DNA of 64,000 nucleotides from Streptomyces sp. WM4235 (GCF_001279725.1 NZ_LGDE01000436.1:1-64000); one strand, 5' to 3'. Positions 32,478 through 42,031 are shown, numbered from the stretch's first letter. The notes: generated from the letters alone by a model not told the origin. Numbers and translations are program-made.

Positions 32478-34064
32478 CTACTCCCACTCGATGGTGCCCG
32501 GGGGCTTGCTCGTGCAGTCCAGGACCACGCGGTTCACGTCCCGCACCTCGTTGGTGATGCGGGTCGAGATCCGGGCGAGCACCTCGTACGGCATGCGCGT
32601 CCAGTCGGCGGTCATCGCGTCCTCGGAGGAGACGGGGCGCAGCACGATCGGGTGGCCGTAGGTGCGGCCGTCGCCCTGGACGCCGACGCTGCGGACGTCC
32701 GCGAGCAGGACGACCGGGCACTGCCAGATCTCCCGGTCGAGGCCGGCGGCGGTCAGCTCGTGGCGGGCGATGGCGTCGGCCTCGCGGAGCAGGTCGAGCC
32801 GCTCCCTGGTGACCTCGCCGACGATGCGGATGCCGAGGCCGGGGCCGGGGAAGGGCTGGCGCTGGACGATCTCGTCCGGCAGGCCGAGCTCCTGGCCGAC
32901 CATCCGGACCTCGTCCTTGAACAGCTGGCGCAGCGGCTCGACGAGTTCGAACTCGATGTCGTCGGGCAGGCCGCCGACGTTGTGGTGGGACTTGATGTTC
33001 GCGGTGCCGCTGCCGCCGCCGGACTCGACGACGTCCGGGTACAGGGTGCCCTGGACCAGGAAGGCCACCGCCGGGCCGTCCTCCTGGAGGATCTCCAGCT
33101 GGGCCTGCTCGAAGACGCGGATGAACTCGCGGCCGATGATCTTCCGCTTGGTCTCCGGGTCGGAGACGCCGGCCAGCGCGTTCAGGAAGCGCTCCTGCGC
33201 GTCGACGACCTTCAGCTGGACGCCGGTGGCCGCGACGAAGTCCTTCTCGACCTGCTCGGTCTCGCCCTTGCGCATCAGACCGTGGTCGACGTAGACGCAG
33301 GTGAGCTGCGAGCCGATGGCCTTCTGTACGAGCGCCGCCGCCACGGCGGAGTCCACGCCGCCGGAGAGGCCGCAGATGGCGCGCTTGTCGCCGACCTGCT
33401 CGCGGATGGCCGCGATCTGCTCCTCGACGATGTTGCCGGTGGTCCAGGTGGGGGCCAGGCCGGCGCCCCGGTAGAGGAAGTGCTCCAGGATCTGCTGGCC
33501 GTGCGTGGAGTGCATGACCTCGGGGTGGTACTGGACCCCGTACAGCTTCTTCTCGTCGTTCTCGAAGGCCGCGACCGGGACGACGTTCGTCGAGGCGGTG
33601 ACGGTGAAGCCCTCGGGGGCGGCGGAGCAGGCGTCGCCGTGGGACATCCACACCGACTGGTTGTCGGGGGTGCCCTCGAAGAGGGTGGATCCCGACTTGG
33701 AGACGGCCAGCGGGGTGCGGCCGTACTCGCGGGCGCCGGTGTTGTCGACCTGACCGCCGAGGGTGACCGCCATCAGCTGGAAGCCGTAGCACATGCCGAA
33801 GACGGGGACGCCGGCCTCGAACAGGGCGCGGTCGATGGTGGGCGCACCCTCCTCGTACACCGAGGACGGGCCTCCGGACAGGATGATCGCCTTGGGGTTC
33901 TTGGCGAGCATCTCGGCCACGGGCATCGTGCCGGGCACGATCTCGCTGTAGACCCGGGCCTCGCGGACGCGACGGGCGATGAGCTGGGCGTACTGGGCAC
34001 CGAAGTCGACGACGAGAACCGTGTCCGGGGCGCTGTCGTGGGCGGCGGTGTGTGCTTCAGGCAC
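32478..34064 (-). CDS. guaA: GMP synthase (glutamine-hydrolysing)
   Basis: A 528-residue enzyme converting XMP to GMP with ATP and glutamine. The class I glutamine amidotransferase domain (about 14-205) has nucleophile C92 in FGMCYGFQL and the partner His/Glu in YHPEVMHS. The ATP-pyrophosphatase domain starts with the P-loop [12 protein letters not shown]. The C-terminal dimerisation domain ends IEWE. The GTG at 34064 has GGAAGG seven bases upstream. No purine riboswitch was recognised in its short upstream region. It completes, with guaB and guaB3 at about 52-54 kb, a guanine nucleotide synthesis set within the window. Confidence 0.97.
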   Translation of the reverse strand: MPEAHTAAHDSAPDTVLVVDFGAQYAQLIARRVREARVYSEIVPGTMPVAEMLAKNPKAIILSGGPSSVYEEGAPTIDRALFEAGVPVFGMCYGFQLMAVTLGGQVDNTGAREYGRTPLAVSKSGSTLFEGTPDNQSVWMSHGDACSAAPEGFTVTASTNVVPVAAFENDEKKLYGVQYHPEVMHSTHGQQILEHFLYRGAGLAPTWTTGNIVEEQIAAIREQVGDKRAICGLSGGVDSAVAAALVQKAIGSQLTCVYVDHGLMRKGETEQVEKDFVAATGVQLKVVDAQERFLNALAGVSDPETKRKIIGREFIRVFEQAQLEILQEDGPAVAFLVQGTLYPDVVESGGGSGTANIKSHHNVGGLPDDIEFELVEPLRQLFKDEVRMVGQELGLPDEIVQRQPFPGPGLGIRIVGEVTRERLDLLREADAIARHELTAAGLDREIWQCPVVLLADVRSVGVQGDGRTYGHPIVLRPVSSEDAMTADWTRMPYEVLARISTRITNEVRDVNRVVLDCTSKPPGTIEWE

Positions 34065-34150
34065 GGGCAGGCCTTCCGGCGGAAGAGGGTGTGTTTTGTC
34101 GATTCTAACGGGGGACGGGTGGGCCGTTTCGTCTCACCATCCGAACCCGT

Positions 34151-34180
34151 TTGGCCGGGAGCGGGGTGGAAGGTCATAAT
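34151..34180 (+). promoter_or_regulatory. Promoter candidate for the chorismate mutase leader
   Basis: TTGGCC (34151-34156), an 18-base spacer, and CATAAT (34175-34180). Start of transcription would fall at the ATG of the leader peptide (34188), giving a leaderless leader-peptide message, a layout known for amino-acid attenuators in Streptomyces. Confidence 0.5.
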
Positions 34181-34187
34181 CCGTTCC

Positions 34188-34256
34188 ATGCGCGAGCAGC
34201 TGAGCTTCCTCTTTACCTATGGCACCGGTCGGTCCGGTCGCCATGGGTCATCGTGA
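34188..34256 (+). CDS. 22-codon leader peptide with Phe-Leu-Phe-Thr-Tyr block
   Basis: ATG to TGA encodes 22 residues including the run SFLFTYG: two Phe codons and one Tyr codon within five positions. They use TTT and TAT, which are rare in this genome. It ends 24 bp before a perfect terminator hairpin and 104 bp before the chorismate mutase start. This is the layout of a classical attenuator leader, with ribosome stalling at the aromatic codons when Phe/Tyr-tRNA is scarce. No protein function is implied. Confidence 0.65.
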   Translation: MREQLSFLFTYGTGRSGRHGSS

Positions 34257-34280
34257 TGCTCGCTTGAGCCGCTGACTTCC

Positions 34281-34316
34281 CAGAGCGCCCCGGTCCGACA
34301 GGACCGGGGCGCTCTG
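34281..34316 (+). terminator. Attenuator terminator ahead of chorismate mutase
   Basis: A perfect 16-bp stem (34281-34296 with 34301-34316) closes on a GACA tetraloop. The loop region CCGACAGG (34295-34302) is complementary to CCTGTCGG (34328-34335) just downstream, which could support a competing structure. There is no T-run, as usual in Streptomyces. Confidence 0.7.
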
Positions 34317-34360
34317 GCGTTCCCGCCCCTGTCGGGCCCCCACACCCACAGGAGAACCTC

Positions 34361-34618
34361 ATGTCCGTCACCACCCCCGAGCAGCTCATCACCGACTCCC
34401 GTGAGCGGATCGATGCCATCGACGACCGGATCATCGGCCTGATCCAGGAGCGGATGGCCGTCTCGACGGTGATCCAGGACGCCCGGATCGGCTCGGGCGG
34501 CCGTCGGGTGCACCTGTCACGCGAGATGGAGGTGCTCTCGCACTGGAGCGATGCCCTCGGCAAGCCGGGCACCCAGCTCGCCATGACCCTGCTGGAGCTG
34601 TGCCGGGGCCGCGTCTGA
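34361..34618 (+). CDS. Chorismate mutase, AroQ class, small stand-alone form
   Basis: An 85-residue all-helical protein that converts chorismate to prephenate, the branch to phenylalanine and tyrosine. It shows the AroQ pattern: first-helix Arg in SRERIDAIDDRIIGLIQERM, then the VIQDAR segment and a C-terminal helix ending LCRGRV. It lacks the regulatory or dehydratase domain of fused forms, as is common in actinobacteria. AGGAGAA precedes the ATG. A Phe/Tyr-type leader peptide and terminator upstream predict control by aromatic aminoacyl-tRNA levels. Confidence 0.85.
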   Translation: MSVTTPEQLITDSRERIDAIDDRIIGLIQERMAVSTVIQDARIGSGGRRVHLSREMEVLSHWSDALGKPGTQLAMTLLELCRGRV

Positions 34619-34964
34619 GGCGGGCGCGGGGCGTGCGGGCCCGGTCGCGGGCGGGTGTTCGTCACTCGTCCGGACCGTGACCGGCCCGGGGAGTCCTCGT
34701 TGAGACGGTGTCCGCGCCGGCCAGGTGCGGGTCCGCACCACCACGCGTGGCTCTGCCGGAGCGATGAGACGTACGGCCCGACGGTCGTGCGTCGTGGGAC
34801 CTCGCTCCTTCACGTGACCGGACGGCAGGGGACAGCGGTCCGGTCACCACGTGAGAAGACGGCCGGCCCGGGGGACGCCCCGGGCCGGCCGTCGTGCTGT
34901 GCCCTCGTGCTCTTGAGAAAGCCGCGCGTGTGCGAAAGCCGCGCGTGGAAAGCCGCGCCCGGAC
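34619..34964. other. Intergenic region between convergent genes, two hairpins
   Basis: About 345 bp without a gene. Toward the right it holds two strong stem-loops: one at about 34811-34854 (GTGACCGGAC pairing with GTCCGGTCAC) and one at 34858-34893. Nothing else was recognised. Confidence 0.6.
34858..34893. terminator. Strong bidirectional terminator
   Basis: A 16-bp perfect GC stem (34858-34873 with 34878-34893) on a GACG loop lies between the convergent chorismate mutase and surface-protein genes. Confidence 0.8.
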
Positions 34965-36623
34965 CTACGTGCGCGCGGGACCCCGGCGGCGGACCGCCAC
35001 GTACAACGCGCCGCCCGCGGCGATCAGGGCCGCGGCGCCGAGCGCGATCGGGCCGGCGGTGACGCCGGTGGAGGCGAGGTTGCCGCTCCCGTGGGCGGTG
35101 GTGCCCGAGCCGGTGCCGGTGCCCTTGACGCCGGCGGCCGTGGCCGAGGCGCTCGCCGTCGGGGTCGCGGAGGCGCCCGGCGAGGGGGTGCCGGCGCTCG
35201 TGGAGGGGCGCGGGGTCGGGCGCGGGCCGGTGCCGTCGTCCTGGGCGTTCACCACGAGGACGGCCGTGTTGTTGGCGGGGTTCGGGTCGAAGGCGTGCGG
35301 CCTCGGCGCGGTCGCGCCCCAGTCGCCGACGGTGACGGAGCCCTTGGCGTTCACCAGGGTCTTCTCCACCTTGAGGTCGAACGGGTAGACGGCCCGCTGG
35401 TTCTCGCGGACCGTGTCGCCGAGTGCGCACACGTAGCGGGGCGCGCCGAGCTGCTCGGCGCGCTCGCCGCCGGTGGCGGTGGTGGCGGTGCAGCCGTCGG
35501 GCTTGCGGACGACCCGTACGCCGTCGGGCATCACGATGACGGTGCGGGCCGCCGAGTCGCCGGCGCGGGCGCCGCGGATCCAGGCCGGACCCTTGTTCTC
35601 GAAGGTGAACGCGGTCGTGAGGGTGTCGCCCGAGTCGCCTTCGAGGGACACGGCCGCCGTCGTGAAGTCGGCCGTGTTGCGGACGGCGAAGTCGAAGGTG
35701 CGCCGGTTGTCGCCGGGGTTCAGGTCGACGGCGCGCGCGCTCGCGGCGGCCTTCGCGGCCCGCTTGGCGACGCCCAGGCGCTTGCCCGTGGCCGTCTTGC
35801 CGTCCCACTGCGCGGCCTTCGGCTGGTCGCCGGCCGGGTGGATGCCGTAGCCGAGCCGGTCGCTGTAGGCGCTCTGGTTGGCCTTGACGTGCAGCGGGCT
35901 GTCCCCGGCGAGTTCGTAGGTCTCGCCCGGCTCGAAGTCCCCGTCGACCGAGCACAGGGCCGTGGTGATGTCCGCGACGGTGCGGGTGCGGCAGTTGTCG
36001 TACGCCTCCACGAGGCTCATGCCGCGCGTGGTCTCCAGCTCCAGCACCACGCCCCTGGCCGAGTGGGTGCCCGCGTTGGTGAACACGAGCGGCAGCGGCT
36101 GGCTCTCGCCGGGCCGCGGGTCGCGCTTGAGCGCCATCTCCCGCATGACGAGGTCCGGTCCGCCGACGGTGAGCTTCGTGGTGGTCGGGGTGACGGTGGC
36201 CCCGTCCGTCTTCCCCGTCACCGTGATCTCGCCGGTGTCGCCGTTCTTCGCGTTCTTGGCGGCGGCGACCAGCAGCTCGACGCGCGGCAGGGTGCCGCGC
36301 ACGGTGCAGACGAGCGCGGTGGCGGCGACCGTGCACTTCTCCTTGGCGCCGTGCGCGTCCTCCCGGACCGTCGCGATGCCGGCGACCTTGGTCAGGTCGA
36401 CGGTGAGGACGGCCTCCCCGCCGAAGCCGGCGCCGGTCCGGGGGACGTCGAGGGTGAAGACGAGCGACTCTTCCCTCGGGCTGCCGGTCGCCGGGGGCAC
36501 CGGGAGCGGGAGGGCGGTGGGGCCGCTCACCGGGAAGGCGGGGTCCGCGGCGTGCGCGGGGGTGGTGGCCAGGCCCACGGCCACCAGGCCGCAGGCGGCC
36601 AGGAGGGAGATGCGCTTTCTCAT
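34965..36623 (-). CDS. Secreted surface protein with LASTG sortase signal
   Basis: A 552-residue exported protein. The signal peptide is MRKRISLLAACGLVAVGLATTPAHA, with cleavage after AHA near residue 25. The ectodomain holds several beta-rich repeats of the DUF11/CARDB kind (residues about 150-450, with repeated NPGDN and NPANN motifs). A Thr/Ser/Pro-rich spacer follows, and then the wall-sorting signal: L516-A-S-T-G520, a hydrophobic segment and the basic tail RRRGPART. LAXTG is the form used by class E sortases in Streptomyces. The ATG at 36623 begins the signal peptide; the longer frame upstream is not signal-like. The ligand is unknown. Confidence 0.85.
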   Translation of the reverse strand: MRKRISLLAACGLVAVGLATTPAHAADPAFPVSGPTALPLPVPPATGSPREESLVFTLDVPRTGAGFGGEAVLTVDLTKVAGIATVREDAHGAKEKCTVAATALVCTVRGTLPRVELLVAAAKNAKNGDTGEITVTGKTDGATVTPTTTKLTVGGPDLVMREMALKRDPRPGESQPLPLVFTNAGTHSARGVVLELETTRGMSLVEAYDNCRTRTVADITTALCSVDGDFEPGETYELAGDSPLHVKANQSAYSDRLGYGIHPAGDQPKAAQWDGKTATGKRLGVAKRAAKAAASARAVDLNPGDNRRTFDFAVRNTADFTTAAVSLEGDSGDTLTTAFTFENKGPAWIRGARAGDSAARTVIVMPDGVRVVRKPDGCTATTATGGERAEQLGAPRYVCALGDTVRENQRAVYPFDLKVEKTLVNAKGSVTVGDWGATAPRPHAFDPNPANNTAVLVVNAQDDGTGPRPTPRPSTSAGTPSPGASATPTASASATAAGVKGTGTGSGTTAHGSGNLASTGVTAGPIALGAAALIAAGGALYVAVRRRGPART

Positions 36624-36741
36624 GCCCCCGTTGACCGTCCGGGGTGCGGGGCGGTTGCCTCGTTGACCATGTGATGGACACCACAGCCCTGTCGGGCCGG
36701 TTCCGCTACAACCTTCCGGGGCGACCACCGGTCACTCATGT

Positions 36742-36790
36742 ACATCGGCGGACACCGCGCTCGGAGGGGGAGCGCGGTGTCCGCCGATGT
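36742..36790. terminator. Perfect 20-bp stem terminator after the GMC oxidoreductase gene
   Basis: ACATCGGCGGACACCGCGCT (36742-36761) pairs perfectly with 36771-36790 across a 9-base loop. It lies just beyond the GMC stop at 36813. Confidence 0.85.
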
Positions 36791-36812
36791 CGTACCCGGC
36801 CGGTATCCGGCC

Positions 36813-38594
36813 TCAGTGCTCCGGTTCCGGTTGCCTCGGAGGTATTTCCGGGACGGCGAGGAACGGCAGCCGCAGCGCGCCGAAGGCGTCCTTCGGGACG
36901 GCCGGGCGGACCGGTTCCACGGCCGAGAGCCGGACGTAACCGGAGCCCTGGGCGGGGCGCGGGTCCTCCTCGCCGTTGTTCGGCCAGTACGACATGGCCC
37001 GCTCGGCCTGCGCCGTGATCGTCAGCGACGGGTTGACCCCGAGGTTGGCGGAGACCGCCGAGCCGTCGACCACCGAGATGCCGGGGTGACCGTACAGCCG
37101 GTGGTACGGGTCGACGACTCCCTCGGCCGGGTTCTCGCCGATCGGGCAGCCGCCGAGGAAGTGCGCGGTCAGCGGGGTGCCCATCAGCTCGCCGACGTTG
37201 CTGCCCGCGAACCCGTTGATCTCCTCGGCGAGCAGGGTCGCCGCCTCGGTGGCCTCCGCGATCTGTACCGGGTTGGGGGCGCCGTGGCCCTGCCGGGCGG
37301 TCAGCAGGCCCTTTCCGATCCCGCCGGGCTTGCGGTACGTGGTGAGGGAGTTGTCCAGGGACTGCATGACGAGCCCGATGATCGTCCGCTCGGACCAGCG
37401 CCGGTTGGAGAGCGAGCGCGCCAGTTGCACGGGATGCCTGGCGGTCCGGGCGAACCAGGCCCGGACCCGGTGCTTGCCGTACGGCACCTGGAGGATGGTC
37501 ATGAACCCCATGGCGTTGGAGCCCTTGCCGTAGCGGACGGGCTCGATGTGGGTGTTCGCGTCGGGGTGCACGGACGAGGTGATGGCCACCCCGTGGGTGA
37601 AGTCGGCACGGCGGCCCTCGCCGTGCCGCTTGCGGTAGCGCCGGTCGTCGGTCTGGGCGCCGACCAGGCCCTCGGAGTTGGTACGGGTCAGTTCCCCGAG
37701 CCGGTCCGAGAGCCGGGGCAGCTCGCCCCGGTCCTTCATCGTGTGCAGCAGGGTCTGGGTGCCGTACGTGCCGGCCGCGACGACCACGTACCGGGCGCGC
37801 AGCACCTTGGCCTTGCCGCGGCGGCGGTGGTCGGTGGGGACGGTGCGGACCCGGTGGCCGCCGTCGGGGTGCTCGGAGATCGCGGTGACGGTGGTCATGG
37901 GGTGGATGACGGCGCCGGCGCGCTCGGCGAGGTGCAGGTAGTTCTCGTTCAGGGTGTTCTTCGCGCCGTGCCGACACCCGGTCATGCACTCGCCGCACTC
38001 GGTGCACGCCTTGCGGGCGGGGCCCTTGCCGCCGAAGTAGGGATCGGCGACCTCCTCGCCGGCCCTGGCCCGCCGGCTGCCCTCGGCGTCCTCGCCGTCC
38101 CCGAAGAAGACGCCGACCGGGGCCATGTGGAAGGAGTCGGCGACGCCCATCCGTTCGGCCGCCGCCTTCAGGTGGACGTCCGAGGGGGTCGTCGTCGGGT
38201 TGAGCCGGACCCCCAGCATCCGCTTGGCCTGGTCGTAGTACGGGGCGAGTTCCTCGCGCCAGTCGGTGATGGAGGCCCACTGCCGGTCCTCGAAGAAGGC
38301 GGCGGGCGGCACGTAGAGGGTGTTGGCGTAGTTCAGCGAGCCGCCGCCCACCCCGGCGCCCGCGAGCACCATCACGTTGCCGAGCAGGTGGATCCGCTGG
38401 ATGCCGTAGAGCCCGAGCGCCGGGGCCCACAGGTAGTTCCGCAGGTCCCAGCTGTTCTTCGGCAGGCTCTGGCGGGTGAAGCGGCGCCCTGCCTCCAGGA
38501 CGCCGACCCGGTAGCCCTTCTCGGTGAGCCGCAGCGCCGAGACCGACCCCCCGAAGCCCGATCCGATGACGATCACGTCGTAGTCGTACGACAC
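36813..38594 (-). CDS. GMC-family FAD oxidoreductase with a four-cysteine motif
   Basis: A 593-residue flavoprotein. The FAD dinucleotide fold is at the N-terminus (VIVIGSGFGGSVSALRL, 7-23), with the second FAD contact at LAGAGVGGGSLNYA. The C-terminal substrate domain has a GC-type active-site region (GGCPIGENP) and SVVDGSAVSANLGVNPSLTI. It resembles cholesterol-oxidase-like GMC enzymes. An internal cluster C197-x2-C200-x2-C203-x3-C207 (ACTECGECMTGCRHG) has ferredoxin spacing. The GTG start has GGGAGG upstream. It begins 25 bp after the aldehyde dehydrogenase gene ends, so the two form an operon. Alcohol to aldehyde to acid oxidation by the pair is an inference. Confidence 0.9.
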   Translation of the reverse strand: MSYDYDVIVIGSGFGGSVSALRLTEKGYRVGVLEAGRRFTRQSLPKNSWDLRNYLWAPALGLYGIQRIHLLGNVMVLAGAGVGGGSLNYANTLYVPPAAFFEDRQWASITDWREELAPYYDQAKRMLGVRLNPTTTPSDVHLKAAAERMGVADSFHMAPVGVFFGDGEDAEGSRRARAGEEVADPYFGGKGPARKACTECGECMTGCRHGAKNTLNENYLHLAERAGAVIHPMTTVTAISEHPDGGHRVRTVPTDHRRRGKAKVLRARYVVVAAGTYGTQTLLHTMKDRGELPRLSDRLGELTRTNSEGLVGAQTDDRRYRKRHGEGRRADFTHGVAITSSVHPDANTHIEPVRYGKGSNAMGFMTILQVPYGKHRVRAWFARTARHPVQLARSLSNRRWSERTIIGLVMQSLDNSLTTYRKPGGIGKGLLTARQGHGAPNPVQIAEATEAATLLAEEINGFAGSNVGELMGTPLTAHFLGGCPIGENPAEGVVDPYHRLYGHPGISVVDGSAVSANLGVNPSLTITAQAERAMSYWPNNGEEDPRPAQGSGYVRLSAVEPVRPAVPKDAFGALRLPFLAVPEIPPRQPEPEH

Positions 38595-38619
38595 TGCGTT
38601 GCCTCCCGGGCGGTCGTGC

Positions 38620-40251
38620 CTAACGGAATCGGAGCGCCTTCATGACCTTCAGGCTGCGGGTCATGAACGCCGCGTACTTTTCGTCGTCCATGCCCAGCGA
38701 GGGGGCCATCGGGAGCAGCCGCTGGTGGGCGACGGTCTGCGCCTCGGTGTACTTGAGGATGCCCTCGGAGCCGTGCCGGCGGCCGAGGCCGGAGTCCTTC
38801 ATGCCGCCCATGGGCGCCTGGGCGCTGCCGTAGGCCGGGGCGTAGCCCTCGTTGATGTTGACGGTGCCGGTGCGCAGGCGGGCGGCGACGGCGTGGCCGC
38901 GGCGCGCGTCCTTCGTCCAGACGCTGGAGTTGAGCCCGTACGAGGTGGCGTTGGCCTGCGCGACGGCCTCGTCCTCGTCGGTGAACCGGTAGATCGAGAC
39001 GACCGGGCCGAAGGTCTCCTCGCCGCAGACCGCCATGGGGGTCTCGACGCCGTCGAGGATGGTGGGCTCGTAGAACAGCGGGCCGATGTCGGGGCGGGCG
39101 ACGCCGCCCGCGACCAGGGTGGCGCCCTTGGCGACGGCCTCGTCCACGTGCCGTTGGACGGTCTCCAGCTGGCGTTCGCCGACGAGCGAGCCCATGTCGG
39201 CCCCGTACGCGAGGGAGTTGCCGAGCCTCATGGCCTTCGTGCGGGCGGCGAACCGCTCGACGAACGCGTCCGCGATCGACTCGTGGACGTAGAGCCGTTC
39301 GATGGAGATGCACAGCTGTCCCGCGGAGGAGAAGCAGGCGCGGACGGCGCCCGCCGCGGCCTTCTCCACGTCGGCGTCGCGCAGGACGAGCATGGCGTTC
39401 TTGCCGCCGAGTTCGAGGGTGACGCCGACGAGGCGGTCGGCCGCGCCCCGGGCGACCTCGCGGCCGGTACGGGTGGAGCCGGTGAACGAGACGTAGTCGG
39501 CGTGCCGGACCACCTCGGGGCCGACGACGGGGCCCTCGCCCAGGACGATCTGGAAGACCTCGGCGGGCAGACCGGCCTCGATCAGCAGGTCACGGGCCCA
39601 CAGGGCGGTGAGCGCGGTCTCCGTGTCGGGCTTCATGACCACGGCGTTGCCGGCGACGAAGGCGGGCAGCGCGTCGCCGACGGACAGTTCGAGGGGGTAG
39701 TTCCAGGGGGCGATCTGGCCGACGACCCCGCGCGGCTGGCGCAGCTCGGTGACCTTGGTGAGGGTGGGGATGGCGCCGGTGTGGCCCTTGGGACGCAGGT
39801 ACGAGGGCGCCTTGCGGCCGTAGTGGCGAGCGGCGACCGCGACGGCCTGCACCTCCTCGTGGGCGTGCAGCCGGGCCTTGCCGGTCTCCAGCTGGATCAG
39901 GTCGAGCACCTCGGCCTGCCGGGCCAGCACCAGGTCGTGGAAGCGCAGCAGCACGGCGGCCCGGCCGCGTGCGGAGACGGCGGCCCAGGCGGGCTGGGCG
40001 GCGCGGGCCCGGGCGAAGGCCTCGGCCACGTCCTCGGGCCCGGCCTCGGGCAGGTCCGCCAGTTCGTCCCCGGTGAAGGGGGTGTGGTTGGCGGTGCGAC
40101 CGGATCCGATCACTCCGCGGGTCAGCCGGGCGACCAGGTCGGGGGTCACCACGTCGGCGGCGGTACGGGCGCCGGCCGGGGCGGCGGCCACCGGGTTGGT
40201 GGGCTGCGGTGCGGCGCGGAGGGGGGCGGCGGGGGCCTGCGAGTCCGTCAT
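38620..40251 (-). CDS. Aldehyde dehydrogenase, succinate-semialdehyde type
   Basis: A 543-residue NAD(P)-dependent dehydrogenase. The catalytic Glu280 is in TLELGGKNAM and the catalytic Cys314 in SAGQLCISIERL. The cofactor loop is SFTGSTRTGREV, and the APWNYPLELS segment is typical of the GabD2 group. Residues 1-30 are a poorly conserved Ala/Pro extension, so a later start is possible. It leads an operon with the GMC oxidoreductase (25-bp gap). The nearest function is oxidation of succinate semialdehyde to succinate, but a broader substrate range is likely. Confidence 0.88.
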   Translation of the reverse strand: MTDSQAPAAPLRAAPQPTNPVAAAPAGARTAADVVTPDLVARLTRGVIGSGRTANHTPFTGDELADLPEAGPEDVAEAFARARAAQPAWAAVSARGRAAVLLRFHDLVLARQAEVLDLIQLETGKARLHAHEEVQAVAVAARHYGRKAPSYLRPKGHTGAIPTLTKVTELRQPRGVVGQIAPWNYPLELSVGDALPAFVAGNAVVMKPDTETALTALWARDLLIEAGLPAEVFQIVLGEGPVVGPEVVRHADYVSFTGSTRTGREVARGAADRLVGVTLELGGKNAMLVLRDADVEKAAAGAVRACFSSAGQLCISIERLYVHESIADAFVERFAARTKAMRLGNSLAYGADMGSLVGERQLETVQRHVDEAVAKGATLVAGGVARPDIGPLFYEPTILDGVETPMAVCGEETFGPVVSIYRFTDEDEAVAQANATSYGLNSSVWTKDARRGHAVAARLRTGTVNINEGYAPAYGSAQAPMGGMKDSGLGRRHGSEGILKYTEAQTVAHQRLLPMAPSLGMDDEKYAAFMTRSLKVMKALRFR

Positions 40252-40375
40252 GGCGGTGAGCGTATTCCGCCTGCGGGCCTTTGGGTACCCGTGGGTAACC
40301 GGATTTTGACATTTCCGCCAGTGATCGCTGGCAGGATGGCCGGGCAAGGTGGCCGCACGGGCCCCCGGACCCCCG

Positions 40376-42031
40376 TCAGTCCGTCTTGGGCGGGGGCTGC
40401 CAGCCGCTGAGCACCGTGTCGAACTGCTGCCGGGTCTTCGCCCAGTCGGCGGCCGGGCTCGACATGTAGACCGCGTACTCGGTGTCGTCCGGGGCCACGT
40501 ACATCTGCTCGATGGCCCGGCGCGGACCGGCGTGCGTGCCCTTCTCGGTCAGGGTGAACTCCCAGATCGCGGCGCGGACGGTGTCCCGGAAGCCGTTCTG
40601 CTCCAGCTTCTGCCGCTTGTAGTCCGACCGCTGCTTGAGCTGCTTCTCCAGGTCCAGCAGGTGCGTGTACGGGTTGTCGTAGTCCGGGGTCGGGTCGAAG
40701 GCGATCCGCACGAAGTGGTTGCCGTTGTCCGGGGTGTAGTCGATCTGCGTGCCGTTCATCTGGCGCTCCCAGCCCTCCGGGACGAAGAGCGTGAAGCCCG
40801 CCGGGTCGACGACCTTCTTCCAGCCCGCGGGCGGGGTGGCCGCCGCCTGCTGCTCGGCATCGTCGGGCTGACCCTGGTCGGGGGCGCTGACGTTCTTGTC
40901 CTCGCCCTCGGCCCTGCCCTCCGTGTACTTGAGGACCCCGAAGACCCCGCCGCCGCCGAGCAGCGCCGCGACCAGGGCCACGGCCGCCGCCCGCTTGATG
41001 CGGCCCGGGAACGGCACGGGGGCGGGGGCCGGGGGTGATTGCTCGGCGAGCACGGTCGTGCCGCCGGGTTCGCCGCCCGTCGGGGGCCGCGTCGGGGGCT
41101 CCTGGGCCGACTCCTCGCCCCCTCCCGCCTCCCGGGCGGCGGGGGACCGTTCCTCCGCGGTCATCGCACGCGTCGGGACGTACGCCTGGGCCGACTTCGG
41201 CTCCCGGCCCTCCATCGCCTCGATCAGCATCCGCTCGGCCTCCGACGCCGAGGGCCGCTCCGCGGGGTCCTTGCGCAGCAGGGCCGTGATGACGGGGCCG
41301 AGCGCCCCGGCCTGCCGCAGGGCGGGCGGCTCGTCGTTGACGACGGCCTGGAGACTGGAGATGGGCGAGGTGCGCCGGAACGGCGAGCGGGCCTCGACCG
41401 CGGTGTAGAGGGTGGCACCGAGCGACCACAGGTCCGAGGACGGGTCGGGGGCGCCGCCGGTGACCCGCTCGGGGGCCAGGTAGTCGATGGAGCCGACGAG
41501 TTCACCCGTGCGCGTGATGGACGAGTCGCCCTCGATCGCGGCGATGCCGAAGTCGGTGAGCAGGACCCGTCCGTCCTTGGCGAGCAGGACGTTGCCCGGC
41601 TTCACGTCCCGGTGCAGCACCCCGACGGCGTGTGCGGCCCGCAGGGCGCCCAGCACGTGCAACCCGATCCGGGCGGCCTCGCGGGGCTCGATGCGGCCCG
41701 CCGCCTTCGCCGCCTCGGCCAGGGAGGGCCCGTCGATGTACTCCATGACGATCCACGGGCGGTCGTCGTGCTCCAACACGTCGTGGACGGTCACGACCGC
41801 CGGATGCTGGATCCGGGCCGCGGCCCGGGCCTCCTTCTGCGTCCGGGCATGCATGACCTCCCGGTCGGCCTGGGCGACGTACAGACCTGCCGTCAGCTCC
41901 TTGACCGCCACGGTCCTGTGCAGCAACTCATCATGCGCGCGCCACACCTTGCCCATGCCGCCGCGGCCGATGGGCTCGACGAGCCTGTACCGGCTCGCGA
42001 GCACTGCACCCGCACCTGTCTGCTGTTCCAC
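40376..42031 (-). CDS. Receptor-type Ser/Thr protein kinase (PknB-like)
   Basis: A 551-residue kinase. The catalytic domain (about 14-275) is complete: Gly loop GRGGMGKVW (22-30), Lys44 in VAVKEL, HRDVKPGN with H140-R-D142, and DFG at 160-162. A disordered linker and one membrane segment (about 340-365, VALVAALLGGGGVFGVL) follow. An extracellular C-terminal domain of about 150 residues contains VPEGWERQMNG. That domain is related by eye to the C-termini of the next two kinases. It is the downstream member of three tandem leftward kinase genes and should phosphorylate cytoplasmic targets in response to an external cue. Confidence 0.93.
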   Translation of the reverse strand: MEQQTGAGAVLASRYRLVEPIGRGGMGKVWRAHDELLHRTVAVKELTAGLYVAQADREVMHARTQKEARAAARIQHPAVVTVHDVLEHDDRPWIVMEYIDGPSLAEAAKAAGRIEPREAARIGLHVLGALRAAHAVGVLHRDVKPGNVLLAKDGRVLLTDFGIAAIEGDSSITRTGELVGSIDYLAPERVTGGAPDPSSDLWSLGATLYTAVEARSPFRRTSPISSLQAVVNDEPPALRQAGALGPVITALLRKDPAERPSASEAERMLIEAMEGREPKSAQAYVPTRAMTAEERSPAAREAGGGEESAQEPPTRPPTGGEPGGTTVLAEQSPPAPAPVPFPGRIKRAAAVALVAALLGGGGVFGVLKYTEGRAEGEDKNVSAPDQGQPDDAEQQAAATPPAGWKKVVDPAGFTLFVPEGWERQMNGTQIDYTPDNGNHFVRIAFDPTPDYDNPYTHLLDLEKQLKQRSDYKRQKLEQNGFRDTVRAAIWEFTLTEKGTHAGPRRAIEQMYVAPDDTEYAVYMSSPAADWAKTRQQFDTVLSGWQPPPKTD

